64,000 bases of DNA from Alectoria sarmentosa (taxonomy: Eukaryota > Ascomycota > Lecanoromycetes > Lecanorales > Parmeliaceae). Position 1 is the first letter of the stretch. The number at the start of each line of letters is the position of its first letter. This document shows, in pieces, positions 46,851 to 59,277 of the stretch. The stretch is from NCBI GenBank assembly GCA_009733775.1, contig WOGZ01000043.1, forward strand, positions 104,092 to 168,091, written 5' to 3'. Under the pieces are notes generated by a model. It saw only the letters and a list, made by a program, of their open reading frames with translations, was not told the DNA's origin and did no database searches. A program made the position numbers and the translations under genes.

Positions 46851-48622
46851 GCCTTTTTTGTGCTTTTCCGGGGTGGGGGGGCAGCTAATAGAGCTGCATG
46901 TAGAGCTTTCTCCAATCCAGTGGTATCTCCAGATTGGCTAAAGTTCGGCACTGTGTTTGAGGAGGGTAGTGAGGGATTGATGGCAAGCGAAGAAGGGTCA
47001 GGCACTGGATCGGCTGGAGAACTGATGGATCTGATGAGACCGCTCCTGCGGCTGCGGGAAGGGGCTTGTGTAGCGTTTGAGGATAGGAAGGACTTGGCAA
47101 GTATCGAATCTTGGAGCGTGGGGTTGAAGCGGGGTTTTAGTGGTCGAAGGCCTCGGTGGTGGTGGTGGTGGTGGTGACGATGATGCGATGATGGCGGCAG
47201 GCATAAAATGATTATTTTCAAGGCAAAGATGAATTTCAATGTGTTGGCTCCCGTGTTGATGTTGATGTTGATGTTGATAATGGTTTTGTGTGGTGTGTAA
47301 CCTTGGAAATGGCGTCGAGCAGTGTTTGAGGAGCGGGCGTTTACAACCACTCAACTATTCCATCGACGTGTAAGTATCTTTCACCACCACCTTAAGGTAC
47401 GATAGCGCTAGTGCTCGATCGACTCGGCAAACAACCACGTTTCTCTTCCGCTTCTTTTTCTTTTCTTCTCTTCTCTTTTCTTTGCTTTTCTTTCCCTCCC
47501 TCCCTTTCTGATGCTTACAGAGTTTTGAAAAGGTCACAGTTCACTTCCACCTGTTCTTACTACCAACCATGTACCAAGCAAGTACCTAGTCAAAATCTGG
47601 AGTACTAGAACACCTACACGAACCCTGCGGACTCAACCATTATGGTTACTAAAGTATCGATCGTGGTGGTACAAGTTCCCAGTGGCGTGCAAAATGACGG
47701 CCTTCCACACAGCTCCTCAACAAGAGTTCTATCGAAGACCATCTTGGGAGCATTTGTGGAGCCTTTGATGTTCTCCAATATTGCGCCAAGGAAGATTTCC
47801 TCTCAAAAGCGCTGATTATCAAAACATAAAATGACGACGTGATCTTAATATGATTCTAACGTCAGAGGAGCCATTGATTAGCGTCCAGGGATGTATCAAT
47901 ACTTCGCTATCATACAATTAATGCTTTTTAAACCCTTGACATTTTCTACACATGTCTTGAGAAGTCTGGGTTGACTGCATGTCCCATCAGGCTTGCTTGC
48001 GACTCTTTCTGTCAGAATTATACAGGAGTCTCTACTTACTGGATCTGAATATAAATTTATTTCCATATCTTGTGGAGCACTCCCTCGAACCGCCGCTTCT
48101 TGGTCGGGCTATCTTCCAGTCGCTTGTCATTCTCTATTCTCCATTTCACTGAGTGCGAATATCGATTTGCGTATCCCAGAAAGCATTCAAGGTTTTGTTT
48201 CTACACACGGCGGCTCATGCACCTAGCTTTGATGAGTGAGGCGTTGAGGGTTCCATAAATGATAGCAAGCACTCTTCGAGGACTACACTAAACCCGGTCG
48301 ATTTGGTTGACAGCCTGAAATTCGCCTTGGGATCGTGGACGACAAAGTCAAGGGATGACGACGAGGGAGATGAAGGGATGGAGTATGTTGTTGACCAGAG
48401 AAGGGAAAAGGATGGACTAATTCGATGGGCGAAAGGAAGGGGTAAATACAGCAGACTCCCTGTCTTTAAAGTCCTCGATGCGCAGCCGTAAAAAGACAAG
48501 TATTTTGGCAATTTCTTGACAACAATCCTACGTTGTAACATTAAAAGGAGAGGCGAAAACCACATTTGATTTTGTTATGCCACTTCTAGATTGAAAACCT
48601 GTGTCACCGCTTTTCTTTAGAG
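46851..48622. other. Upstream region of dma1-like gene and intergenic space
   Basis: 46855-47180 probably holds extra N-terminal codons of the dma1-like gene, out of frame by one base. From 47,180 the sequence has a GGT-rich run (47155-47175, His codons on the minus strand), a CT-rich run at 47450-47515 and no further gene. The open frames at 47993-48226 (plus) and 48215-48565 (minus) match nothing I know. Confidence 0.45.
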
Positions 48623-50641
48623 CTATTGTGCTTTCGCCAACACCAACACCCGCACGCCTTTTGAATCCAATCTGGGCGACGGGACCATGAAATCATGTGC
48701 AGCGTCTACATCCTCTCGTGTTGTCTCGTACAGCTCGAGATCGAATCGTCGGAAGATCGTGGCCAGAGTCACATGAATCTCCGCGTAAGCCAAACTTGTT
48801 GCACCCAGTCAGCTCTATGGTATTGATAGACTAGCAACACGAAGGGAGACTTACTGAATTCCAAGACACATACGTGGCCCCTTTCCAAACGCGACGAGAT
48901 ACTTTTCCAAATCCCTATCAGAGTGGAACCATCTCTCGGGTTCGAAAGCGAGGTGGTTGGGAAAGATTGCTTCGTTCTCGTGTACGAGCATGGGAGTCAT
49001 GCTTATGGGTGTCTGGTATGCAAAGTCAACTCAGTGTCAAACGGCGTTATAGTTTCGTTTGCTCACATTTGGAGGAACGACCCACTCTTGATACTTCATG
49101 TTTGCCTTCGAGACTCGTGGGAGTCTATTCGATGTTCCATGGGATAATCTAGTGACCATTAACAGCTACTAGAATACCGAGTCCGGAAGGCCTACCGAAG
49201 TCCTTCTTTGATGACGGCAGACTTGAGAGCATTGATGAATTTTTCTCTTGTTTATAATGATATCAAGTAACGTACCAAATAAGGAAGTTTCTCAACTAGC
49301 TTCCATTCTGGGATAATATCTGGATCAGGCAGCGCCTTCTCGAGCTCTTCTCTCAATTTGGAGAGCTTGTCCGGGTTGTCCAGGAGATGGAAGGTCGACA
49401 TTGACAATGCAATTCCGGCGGTTTCGGACCCAGCCCCTACTACTACGATTCCTTCCCGAGAGAGACGTGTTGCGGTTTTCTCTTTCGGCGGCAAATCGCT
49501 CTGATACAAGTGATGGAACAACGTCTCTTTTCCCTCCTGAAGCTTCCTGCGCCCAGACTTCTCGTCCATGAGTCCAGCAACTTGTTCTTGGATAGCCTAC
49601 ATACACTTTCAGTAAGTAGCGTGTACAGACTATGCCACTCCCAATCACACCTCTGAATATGCCAAAAATCTTCCCATCTCTGGATTCAGCTTTGTGATCA
49701 GCCATGAGGGTAGTCTTTGGATTAAGGGTATCAGCCAGGGAAAATGCTTCCCTACTAATGCAAATTCCCCACTCTCAAGCACAGCTTTGAACCATGCTGG
49801 GCTAAATCCGGGAGTGTCCAGTAGGCCATAGGACTTTGATAGGGCATATTGCGTAACCACATCAGTTGTCAGGCATCGAAAAGCGAGTGCCAGATCGATC
49901 GGTTGCTTTGTGCCTCGGAATGCCGCGATCCTCGAACATAATATCTCTACCTTGTTGCGGATCAAATCCTGTGATTGGGATACCATAGTTTGAGAGAAAA
50001 AAGAAGCCAGAGGTCCGCGTCGAAGCCTATGAAGGTCATGTGGCACCGTAAATACCGTTGCGTCGTCCATAGCGAAATGCTTGGTCGCTCCAGGGTACCG
50101 GTCCAGCTTCGATTTGAAGGCGAAGATTTCATCAAGCAGGAAGTCCGGGTCGTCGATAGACAGCTCACGCGGATTTATACGTACGATGGGTCCTAACTCG
50201 CACTGTGCGTCAGCGCTTTGCCCTCTAAGATGTTAGAAATAAAGAGGTGAATGGCCCAGCATATGGGTGACTGACCATATTGTGCATGCTACGCAGATTT
50301 CGGAGTCAGCGTTGTTTATTCGAGACAGGAAACGGAGTTGGAAGACAGGTCTGGGGAGCAAAAAGGCTCTCTTGCTCCCGAAGCATGTCTTGCGACACTG
50401 TTTCAATACCAAATAGGAATGATTAGCTCACCAATTCCTTGATCTTCCAAGTGAAGCGCCCTCTCTCAAAGTAGTCATAGTAGAACTCATACCAGGAGGT
50501 CAGTGCAGCTAGTTTAGGTCCAGGGAACTTGGCAAGGGGACTGAAATAGAGTCGGTAGGCAGCGCCAGTGGTGACACAAGTTAGACAAGACACTATTACC
50601 GCCCACAACCCAAGCATACTATAGTGATCAAGCAGAGCCAT
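48623..50641 (-). CDS. Cytochrome P450 monooxygenase
   Basis: Eight exons: 50641-50432, 50288-50276, 50192-49651, 49596-49276, 49221-49196, 49148-49067, 49012-48855 and 48794-48623, giving 507 residues. There is a signal anchor at the N-terminus (GLWAVIVSCLTCVTTGAAY) and then the proline hinge FSPLAKFPGPKL. The I-helix oxygen-binding stretch is VVGAGSETAG, the K-helix ExxR is in KEGLR, the PERW motif is FEPERW and the haem-binding loop is FGKGPRMCLG with its Cys ligand. It is an ER-bound E-class group I P450. The anchor and KLAALTSWYEFYYD resemble fungal secondary-metabolism P450s of the CYP58 kind, but no cluster genes are nearby, so the substrate is unknown. Exon 2 is only 13 nt and exon 5 only 26 nt. 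Intron 1 belongs to the introner-like family. Confidence 0.93.
50289..50431 (-). mobile_element. Introner-like intron, P450 intron 1
   Basis: A 143 bp intron with the box GTCGCAAGACAT (50396-50385) identical to flippase intron 1. The 3' end CTGACTCCGAAATCTGC (50309-50293), followed by GTAG, differs from that intron at one base in 17. Between them lie GGGAGCAA and TTGCTCCC, a perfect 8 bp hairpin. The host genes are unrelated and 20 kb apart on opposite strands. Confidence 0.72.
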
Positions 50642-51759
50642 CAAAGAAAGTCACGACTGAGTTGGGCACCGCTATAGCAAGCTGGTGATTGAACTGATAT
50701 TAACGCGAACCCTGAGGTTGACTTTGAATTGAACAGCCTCTCTAGCATTGATGTTGTTCAAAGACGGAATGTTCTGCGTATAGTCAAATTCTGAAGGTAT
50801 GATTGAACACTGATTCGAACCTGAGAGCAATAGTAGGCAGGCAGCTTCACCAGGAAATTGTGAGGTAGCAGCTTGTTAAGAGCAAGGTCGCACTGGCTCT
50901 TTTTGGGGACCAGCTAGATCGGCCGCAGAATCCAAGCAATTCCTGAATGACCGTGAAGTGCGCTGACCAGTGAAAGTAGGCGTCGACTGCTCGAATTGCG
51001 AGTAACAAAATGGAGTTTGAGAGTCTGAGTTGTGAAGCAAGAGATGGTCACTAAGAATTAGTGTTGACATAAGTCGAGCAATTCATTAACCCCTCAATCG
51101 TATGCCGAGCATCTTGTTGCCGACTCGCCAACAATATGACAGGAAGAGAAGCGGGTGCAAAATCCCTCTCCGACACCAATCAGCTAATAATTATATTCTG
51201 ACAGGCAAACTGTAGTATACCTTCCAAATCGAAACACGGAAAGAGATCATATCACTATACATCATTTTTGTAGCACAGGCGATGACCAGCTTCTCCAAGG
51301 AAATTGATTGTGGCTACAAGCTTTAAACCATCCATTTGGCCCACAGTGCTCCTCCTATTACTGGACATTGACCTGTCTCCCAAGATGCATGAAAGCCCAG
51401 AGAGTTCCCAAGACTCAGACATTGAAGCACAGCTAATAGATTAGGCTATGGTCTGTTCCGTAAAACAGGTGAAAAAGCTGAGAGTCCTCAGCTATGTCTA
51501 ATGTCGATGCCCAGAGCTTTGTCGTCTTGCTACGTTAAGAGGCAGTGATGATCGGCTGCGAGCTGGTGAAGGATTGCGGATGCATGCGGTACCTAATCCA
51601 TTAATTCAATGAAAGAGAGTAAAAGCAGCTTAACCGAATGGCAGAAGAGTAGCGGTGTTTGAGCATGAATTGAAGTTCATTGAAACACGATACGCTAGGG
51701 ACTACCGAGGAGGCTCCTCAATCCTCCTCACAAACTTTCCGCCTTGGCCATTCAATCGG
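50642..51759. other. Intergenic, no gene recognised
   Basis: About 1.1 kb upstream of the P450 start and downstream of the DUF3176 gene. Several stop-rich stretches; no product is recognisable. Confidence 0.5.
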
Positions 51760-53817
51760 TCATCGCTGTACCAGTTTCCAACCTTCATCGTTCGTTTGGA
51801 TCAACTCAATCTCGACGTCTTTTGCGATTTCAGTCATCTCGCTCAACGTGTTCACGGGCATGTGATCGCTTTTACTCAGCTCCAAACCCTGTCCATGCAA
51901 GAGCAGGGCCAAATTCGAAGATTTCCAAACTAGGACATCGCGATTCCTCGACTCGAGGATTGTGCCGAGCAAGTATAGCAGCGACAGCACTGACACCGTG
52001 GCTGGATACGCAAACCATGCCCAGCGGACATGTACATAGGTTTCTGACTCGTAGGCGACGCCTTCAAACGGGCTCGAACAGCAGTCGTTCTGTTGGCGAA
52101 TGTTGTTTGTCATAGAGGAAGCTAGGTTCTCGATGCTTGTGGGGTAATCTTTGGTATCGTAGAGGGCATGAATGACGTCTGAGGAAAATGCGGAGCCCGA
52201 GCTTGAGGAATTTATCCCACCACTACCGGTGAGGCTTTGGGACATGAAACTATTCATAGCATTTGCTGCAAGTCTAGCTACCTTAAAAGTAGCGGCATTG
52301 GCCGTAATATTGACCATCGGCTGTGGAGGATTGTATATCAGATCCGAGCCCTGGGAATGAGAGGCAGAATTGTTCCGCCAGGTCTCCTCTACTCTTTGTT
52401 CCATATCTCCATCGGTGACTGACGCGGAGTAGGTGTTGACGCAGTACGACAGCGCACATTCCCACTGGCAGATTTTGGAGTCAATATTTCCTTAACAAGG
52501 CACAGAATTGAACCGTGAGGATGTTTAGGAGGTAACCCGAGGCTGAAATGAACGTTACACTCTCGAGACAGGTCTTGCAACTCAAAAAGCAGCACGGACT
52601 GGGGAATAGTAATTTAGAAATGTGCCTTACAGCCAGAACATCATCGGAATCATTCATCCTCTTAGAGATCAAAGACGAGAACCGGACCACAGACGCCTCG
52701 ATGGCATCAAGATTTGTCGAAATTCGGGTAATACTTGAGTTGATCTGTCCTCCAAAGCCAAAGAGGGAGGGTCCACCGGGCATGGATAACTCGTAGCATC
52801 CACTATCATTGCACGTCTTCTTGACGGAAGATGTGATATTGAGACATTTGCTACAAATCGCCAATGAAGAAAACTTGTTCCAAGTGCAGCTAGGAAAGTT
52901 GAGATATGCTCTGAATGTTGACTGTTTCATTACTTACTTGCCGGTGGAACAGTGATGATCCACCTTTACGTCTGCTCGGTTATCAACATCAAATACTCCA
53001 CTGTAAATGGCTGCCTGGTTGCAGAGTCAATAATTACATAACCTACATTACCTCGCTCCCGAGATTACCTTCATAGAGATATCGACTACCGAAGGCAAGG
53101 GCAGGCCCTCGTAGCTGCGAGCTTGATAACTCTGAGCTCTGAAAATAGTGGCAACCTTATCGGATGCTACAAGCCTGTCCGGGTAGACAACGACTTGCTG
53201 CAAAAATGGATCGAAGAGTAGCATCATGATAATGATAATTGAGCCAACGAAAGTCAGATGTCTGTAGCTTGCGATCAGCCTGCTAACGGAAGCATGATAC
53301 ACGCACACTCACCTTGCTTTGATATTGATTAACAAGCTCACTGCTCCCCAGGGTCCCCGACTGGCATCGTCGAAAAGTTGAAGATCTTGTAGAGGGCGAG
53401 GCTCATCCTGGCGGTACCATAACCATTTGGATTGTGAGATCGAGGCTCCAACAGCCGACGTGATGGAAAGCTTTGCTAATGTTGCGAAGAAAGAGAGGAC
53501 TGAGTTTATCTACGCAAACGTTTAGCAATCAATTGGAGTCAGGATGTGGATAGATGCACCGTGAACACATAGGGCCAATCAGGAAGAGAACGTTGATCGA
53601 AAAGAAGAAGGATAATAATAATCACAACGATTGCTAGAACAGCGGTAACAGCAGATACAATCTCCCACATCCACCAATTTTGGAAAAGCAGAAGGAGTCT
53701 GTTTGACGCTGTAGTAGGCGTATGGAGGGATCTTGTGAGCAAAGGAGTCTGAGAATCGGCGTCTTGAGCATGACCATCGAGATGGCTGCTGCCACAAATA
53801 GGCATCGCAGTCGACAT
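51760..53817 (-). CDS. DUF3176 fungal membrane protein
   Basis: A consistent model is exons 53817-53560, 53509-53313, 53261-53069, 53014-52938, 52889-52561 and 52490-51760, giving 594 residues. Recognition points are WWMWEIVSAVTAVLAIVVII (first membrane helix), ISQSKWLWYRQDEPRPLQDL, FDDASRGPWGAVSLL, the extracytoplasmic Cys-rich part (CSTGNCTWNKFSSLAICSKC), QWECALSYCVNTYSASV and a C-terminal helix (WFAYPATVSVLSLLYLLGTI). This order is that of DUF3176, a fungal family of unknown function, often present in many copies. Intron 4 is only 48 bp, and the exon 5 to 6 junction (52491-52560, weak AAG acceptor) is less certain. The gene is the last before the large AT-rich block, with its start about 180 bp from it. 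Confidence 0.82.
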
Positions 53818-56800
53818 TCACCAAGAGAACATCCGATGTCTGTCGAGTTTTCAGGATGAGTATCCTCGTGCAAGTAAAGCCGTTTCACGAATCACGAGTA
53901 GTCAATCTCTGACTGGGGCTTACAACGCAGGCATTGTCGCGTGACCGTGCCTTCTAGTGATATCCGATAAACGCCGAGCCTCGGCAACAATTCTTTTTCG
54001 CAAAACACGAATATTCAAACACGCGACTTTTCTTACTTTCCTTATTATTCAACCATATCAAATCAAATATGTCTTAAATTCTTATTTTATCGATTTCTAA
54101 TAAGTACGAATTAAAATAAATCTTTAAAAAAGCAAAAATAAGTTATTAGTATATATAAAGAAATAGTGTAAGGTTAAGCTAAAAAATTTTGAATTTGTAT
54201 ATGCAATTAATTATAAATTCGAAATTATTACGCTTTTCGATTAGCGCTCGAATAACGGCTTTTAAGTCTCTCGAGCGTTCTCATCAAAATTTATATAAAG
54301 AAATCTTATATTCTTTGCTCTCAACGCTGTTATTATTATAAATATATCATAATTTATTAAATTGTAATATTCGATTTGCGCTTTTCAACGATATAAAAAT
54401 TATGAAATTTAATTTACTTTTCGTAGAGAAAATTAATGTTTAAATATCGAGCATTTAATTATATGAGACTTATCAAAAGCGATTGATATTTTTTTTAATT
54501 CATTTATTTATATGCGAAAAACGCGTGTTGTTATTATTTTTTTATATATCGATTAATCGATTATTAATATAAATATATTCGCTTTAAATATTTTTCGCTC
54601 AGTCGTTATATAATGTATAAAATATATATTATTATTCAATTCGTTATTTAAAATCTTTATTGATTTTTTTAAACGATTTCTCGCGAAATTTATTATTATT
54701 AATAATCGAGATTAAAAACGAGATTAAAAATGAATTTAATAATTATTTATTATTATTTATAAACGCGTAAAAAGATTTTCAAAAAGATTTCGAATAAATT
54801 TCTCGCTTTTATAATTATCGTTCTTTTAAATTAATCGATTTTCGTTTTTTTAAAACGCGTTTTTTTTTTATCTCGCTTATCATCTTCTTTTTTATTCAAC
54901 GATGCGTTTTTTACATTTTTAAATAATCGAAAAGTGTTTTAATCGATATAAAAGATTCTTTATTGCGAGATTTAATAATAATTTTTTTTGATATCGATTT
55001 TTTTGATAACTTTTTTTTAAGTTCGTTTTTTAATTCTTTTTTGATAATTATTTAATTTTTAATAAGATTAACAAATTATATTGAGCGTTATTTATATATT
55101 ATAAAATTTTTATAATATAATCTCGATTTTATAAATTAAATTTGCGATCGATATAATGCGACGTCGTTTAAAAATAAGTTATTTAAATAATGTTATAATA
55201 ACGATAAAATTGAAATTGTTATATTTGAAATAGATTTTTTATAAAATAACGATTAAAAGAACGATTAAAGCGAGAATAAAGAGTATTATAAAATTAAAAT
55301 AAATGTAAATAATTTCATTAATTTTAATAAGCGTGATATTAATAACATTTTACATTTTTTAAAGTTTAATATTATAATTTTGATTAATGAGTGTAAAAAA
55401 TATCGCGTTTATAACGTTTAATATAATAATGCCGCCTCGATGATTTTATAATAAATTATTATTAATCATTCGATCGTTTTATTCATATATAAAATGCAAA
55501 ACGCGATTATTATTTATATATTTATTTTAACATTTTCAAAAAATGAGAGATTGATTTTTAATTAAATTTATATTATAAATAACATTTAAGAATAATTTAT
55601 AACACGATATGATTTTTTTTCGATCGCGTTTTTTATATTAATTGTGTTAAATATAATTATTATAATAACATTAAATAATAATTTCATCGAAAAATAATTA
55701 TTTTTCTCAAAAGCATTAATTTTTATATTATTGTTTTTAAAACGATATTTGAAAGATTAAAAATCGATTTAATTATATAAGATTATAAGTTATTATATAA
55801 AAATTCGTAACATTATAATTTACGCATTTATAATCGTTTTATTTTAAATGAAATCAATATTATTTAAAAAAACGATATAAATAATTTATTAAATATATTT
55901 AAAATAAGAGACGTTTTAATTGAGACTTAAAGTAATGATAAATATAATATTTTATATTAATATTTCGTTTATATATTATTGCGTTATTTATTTATCTTTT
56001 TATTCGACGAATAATTATAATATAATAATATATTTATTATAAATATTTCATTTAATGAATTTTTTTTTGTTAATCGAAATAATAATAATAATTTTATTTT
56101 ACGAGTTAATAATCGAGAAGATTTAATATAAATCACATTAATTTTTTTTTACAAATTTATTTCTTTATTTTTTCAAATTTATCAAATTGATTTTTTATAA
56201 ATATTTTATACAAATTCGTTTTATTAAATTTAATCGTTTTTTTTATTGCGATAAATTATTTCAACATTTCGTTTGCGATATATATATAATTATTAAAAAT
56301 AATCGGTTTCATTGAATGAGATAAAATTAAAAGATTATTCGAATTAATATTTATTAAATAATTATTAATGTTCAAATCGATGAAATTATCATAAACGCAT
56401 AAATTAACAAATAACGTATTATCCTTTTTTTTTTATATCAAAAAAATTCACGATTTATAAAACAGCTTTATCAAAATTACATAATTTTGATTATTAAATT
56501 TGATTAATTAAACATTTTCATTATTTTCATTTGTAATTTAAAATGAATTGAGATTATCGTTAATTTGCTATTTGACGAATTAATTATTAATCGATTTGAT
56601 TTAATAATAAGGATGTTTAAATTGAAATTAAAGATTTTTATAAATGATATTTTGAAAAAGAAGATGCTTAATAAACTTTTTTTCATTTTTTTTAATAAAT
56701 TTATTTATAATAAATCTTTTAAAAGCATATTAATTAAATAATTAATGTAAATCATAATTTTTAAAAATGTTTTTAATACGATTTAATCTCTTATACGTCG

Positions 56801-58157
56801 TAATTCTTATTTATAAATCTTATAATGTTTTCAAATTTTTTCTTTTTATTTCGAAAACAGAATTATAATCGATTAAAATTTTGATAATTAATTTTAATTT
56901 TAATTAATTTTTGCGGGCAAAAGATCGAATTTTAACGTATTGTTACATTATAAAATTTCAAAAATGAAGATTATCGTATACTTATATATTCATTATATTA
57001 TATTTTGAAAATCGTTATTTAAACGTTAACGAGATAAACGTTATTATTAATATTGAGATTTTTAATTATATACGATTTTTTAATTTTTATATCATCGTGA
57101 TTAAATGTATAATTTATAATAATTATAATTATTACGTTATAAACAAAATAAATATCATTTTATTTTATTAAAATTCGAATAAAAATTAATGCAATAAACG
57201 ATTTTCAAAGAAATTTAATAATTATATTGTTTTTAAATTAAACATCGAATATTTTATTTATCGTTGATATAAATTTATTGTGATTTTAAAAAATAAATTT
57301 AAATAAAATTGTGAAGTGATGTTTTATAATTCGTATTTATCGATCAAATATAATATTTATATTAATGTGAAAATATGCGTTAACGTCAAAGTTTGCAAAT
57401 ATATTTTCAAGTACGTTTATAAAAATAACGATTAAATTAATTTTCGAATGAAGCGAACAAAAGAAAATAATGTGATAAATTTGATAAATAAGATTTAAAA
57501 ATATCAAAACGCACGTTAAATGAGATCAATAAAGATTTATTAAAAAATATTTGATTTTAAATTGCATAATCATAATTTTATTATAAAACGATTATTTATT
57601 TATCTTTTAAATCAATAAATCGTGATTTTTGATAATGATTTTCAATTATTTAATATAATAATAATAAATAAACGTCAGATTTTTTTTACAATCTTTTTTT
57701 AATTAAATATATAACGTTAACAATAAAGACGATTAATAGATTTTTTTTATATTGATTTATCGAAGCATTACGTTTGAAAAAAAAACATTTAAAACATTTG
57801 AAAATGAAATTCACGTTAAAAACGCATCGATATTATTATGAAAATGTATTACATTAATTTCAACGTAAACGAATTTTATTATCTACGTTTTCTTTTTTTG
57901 AATATATCGAATCTTTTATTCAATGAGAATTTACGAACGATAAATAATGATTTTTTTTCAAATTATTATATCGTTTGTGTAATAAGAGATTTCACGCATA
58001 ATGATGTCGAATAAGATGAGATTTTGAAAAAAGTAAGTGTTTGAAAAAGCGAAGGTTTTTTACGAAGTCTCTTTATAATGATTTTATTTAATTATGAATT
58101 TAATAAATCGTTTGATTTATGAAATAAATATAAAACGAGATATATAATTTAATTTAA

Positions 58158-58503
58158 TTAATGTGTAAAAGTGTCTCAATTGCGAGAGAAGAAAATTATC
58201 GCGTTATTTATTATAATAAAACATTATTACTTTTTTTGATATAATGTTTTTTTTTTATTAAAAGTAATCTCGTTAAACGTATTTTTTTTTTGTTTATTCG
58301 CAATTTCTTTTATTTTTTTTTATTAAATTTGATTAATGTATAAAAATGTTTCAATTGCGAGAGGAGAAAATTATCGCATTATTTATTATAATAAAACATC
58401 ATTACTTTTTTTGATGTGATGTTTTTTTTTTTTTTTCATTAAAAGTGATTTCGTTAAGTGTATTTTTTTTTTAATTATTCGCAATTTCTTTCATTTTTTC
58501 TCA
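58158..58503. repeat. Direct duplication, two units with 175 bp period
   Basis: Unit 1 starts at 58158 and unit 2 at 58333. Both contain CAATTGCGAGAG, AAAATTATCGC, a TACTTTTTTTGAT stretch flanked by CATTAT/ATAATG-type arms and a TTCGCAATTTCTTT end. Differences are transitions plus changes in T-run length. Confidence 0.75.
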
Positions 58504-59277
58504 TTATTAATATATTTTTTTATTTAAACTCTTTAATAATTATATATATATTTTTTAAATTTATTATCAAAATTTCGTTTTATTAAACGATATATAAGCG
58601 AAATAAGTTATTGTCGAAGACTTTTATTTTTATTTGATTCAAATTCGTTTAAAAAAAGACAATTTCAATTTTATAAAAAATATCAATTTAATTAATGATT
58701 TTGATTTATTAAAAATGCAATATAATTATAAATAACATTATAATAACGAACGTAATCGTTTTTTACGCGAAAAACGTTTTTATTAAATAAATATTTGAGA
58801 ATAAATGTGAATGAGTTTTAATAATAATTAAACGATAATTGTAAACGCTATTTAAAACGCGATGTTTTTTTTTAATGATTATCTCTTTTTTTTGAACGAT
58901 TATAAAAATATTAATAAGATTATGCTTTAAAACATCGTTTTATAAAAAATATGCGAAACTTTCAAAATAACAATTGTTATAATTTTTTAAATATCGTTTT
59001 TATTCTTTTTTAAAGAGATTGTATCGTTTATTTTTGTTTTAAGATTTCTTTAAATGTTATTATTTAATTCTTTTGCGATGTTATAAATGAATTCGATTTG
59101 ATCGAATTATTATATACAATTAAATTGATTTTTTGAAATGAAATTTTGATATAAAATCGTTATAACATCGAAATTGTTAGTTATATATTTCAAAATATTT
59201 ATAAAAATTTTAAATCGTTTAATAACATAATTATATGCTTTTGCGACGATTTTTATCAAATTTTATTAATTATCAAA

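Noticed and set aside
52598..52629. Extra 32 bp intron in the DUF3176 gene (GTAAGG donor)
   Set aside because: Too short to splice, and the uninterrupted exon 52889-52561 keeps the correct phase.
48623..53817. Secondary-metabolite cluster around the P450
   Set aside because: The neighbours are a Dma-type ligase and a DUF3176 protein; no synthase, transporter or cluster regulator is present in the window.
58158..58503. CRISPR-like repeats
   Set aside because: Only two long units with no spacers, in eukaryotic AT-rich repeat DNA.
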